Shown here one piece after another: positions 5,867 to 6,312 of a DNA stretch of 6,312 bases. The DNA lies in contig DCHQ01000017.1 in the NCBI GenBank assembly GCA_002314855.1, positions 1 to 6,312 of the forward strand, read 5' to 3'. Below the pieces are notes generated by a model. That model worked only from the letters and a program-made list of their open reading frames with translations. It was not told the origin of the DNA and searched no databases. The position numbers and the translations under genes are program-made. Source of the DNA: Lachnospiraceae bacterium UBA1748. Lineage in GTDB: Bacteria; Bacillota; Clostridia; Lachnospirales; Lachnospiraceae. Each line of letters opens with the position of its first letter. Position 1 is the first letter of the stretch.

Positions 5867-5896
5867 ATTATACCACTATTTATGTAAACTTACCAA
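5867..5896 (-). promoter_or_regulatory. Promoter for the three-gene glycan operon
   Basis: Minus-strand -10 TATAAT (5867-5872, perfect) preceded by TGG (extended -10), and -35 TTGGTA (5891-5896, 4 of 6) with an 18-bp spacer. The predicted start is near 5860, about 25 nt before the ATG at 5835. It lies in the 62-nt gap after the CgeB-like gene. No terminator is visible in this gap, so read-through from upstream may add to transcription. Confidence 0.7.
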
Positions 5897-5897
5897 T

Positions 5898-6312
5898 TTA
5901 TAGCATTGCATATATTGCTTTTATCATTTCGGAAAATCTCTGCTCATATGTATGATATTTACAGACTTTCTCGAAACCAGAACGTGCGATTTTCTCTCTG
6001 GCATCATCATTCTGAAGATAATAAGCACACTTATCTACTAATTCTTCCTCCGATGCAAATGCCTCAATATCTTCACCTATATTAAAGAAATCAGGCAATT
6101 CACTTTGATAATTAGTCATAAGAAAACCACCACAACCTAGTACATCAAAGATTCGCAGCGACAAACCAGTCTGTATAGGTCTGATTGTAATATTCAAATT
6201 AATCTTTGACTGGTTAAATATAAGTGGCATCTCTGTGAGAGTCTTAGCACCCTGATGAACCTTAATGCTGTTATCAAGCTCCGAAGTGTCACTAAATGTA
6301 TACAAATCAAGC
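5898..6312 (-). CDS. CgeB-type glycosyltransferase, C-terminal part (5' end outside window)
   Basis: The last 137 residues of a GT-B glycosyltransferase; the reading frame is open to the window edge, so the start lies beyond it. The visible part matches the C-terminal domain of the CgeB/Glyco_trans_1_2 (PF13524) group, proteins often annotated as DUF3880-containing or spore maturation protein CgeB. Landmarks: MPLIFNQSKINLNIT, then GLSLRIFDVLGCGGFLMTNYQ, the donor-binding segment with its Gly-rich turn, then LPDFFNIGEDIEAF and a closing helical region ending KYHTYEQRFSEM. It probably transfers a sugar to a lipid-linked or protein acceptor in the cytoplasm. Members are common in surface-glycan and flagellar glycosylation loci of Clostridia. 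A TTG at 6305 should not be taken as the start, since conserved sequence (LDLYTF) continues through it. Confidence 0.85.
   Translation of the reverse strand, partial: LDLYTFSDTSELDNSIKVHQGAKTLTEMPLIFNQSKINLNITIRPIQTGLSLRIFDVLGCGGFLMTNYQSELPDFFNIGEDIEAFASEEELVDKCAYYLQNDDAREKIARSGFEKVCKYHTYEQRFSEMIKAIYAML

Noticed and set aside
5836..5897. Terminator between the CgeB-like gene and the next gene
   Set aside because: No stem with a T-tract is present; the gap holds only a promoter and a ribosome site.

Overview
The window looks like chromosomal DNA of a low-GC Gram-positive anaerobe of the class Clostridia, most likely a motile member of the Lachnospiraceae. The reasons are the rpmG-secE-nusG gene order, strong AGGAGG-type ribosome binding sites, AT-rich intergenic DNA, and the family resemblance of the FliD-like and glycosyltransferase proteins. 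The genus is not resolved; a Butyrivibrio/Roseburia-like organism is a guess. I see no mobile element, CRISPR array, tRNA or rRNA.

Left block (1-1200, minus strand): a housekeeping transcription/translation operon. It reads rpmG (ribosomal protein L33), secE (translocon subunit), then nusG (elongation factor), which lacks only its last few residues at the window edge. A well-formed promoter with an extended -10 lies about 85 nt upstream of rpmG. Its predicted transcript would begin almost at once with a hairpin plus U-tract that has the form of an intrinsic terminator, followed by a second GC-rich hairpin. NusG carries an N-terminal extension of about 57 residues ahead of the normal start of its NGN domain.

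Middle block (1200-2790, plus strand): an isolated gene for a 434-residue FliD-like (flagellar hook-associated protein 2) protein. It has its own promoter, a leader with a perfect hairpin presenting AGGA in its loop, a strong ribosome binding site, and a bidirectional terminator. The leader resembles the two-site CsrA target known from the Bacillus subtilis flagellin mRNA, which is the most interesting regulatory idea in the window.

Right block (2799-6312, minus strand): a surface-glycan cluster. In transcription order it has the end of a CgeB-type glycosyltransferase, a promoter in a 62-nt gap, an uncharacterised helical protein, a GT-A glycosyltransferase whose start codon abuts the previous stop, and an O-antigen ligase/polymerase-type membrane protein. 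The set implies assembly of a glycan in the cytoplasm and its polymerisation or transfer outside the membrane. The substrate cannot be read from the sequence. The neighbouring FliD-like gene makes flagellar glycosylation possible, but convergent orientation means the two blocks are not one operon.

No wholly new system is evident. The points most worth testing are the CsrA-like leader, the divergent FliD-like protein with tyrosine-striped ends, the NusG extension, and the terminator-shaped start of the rpmG mRNA.
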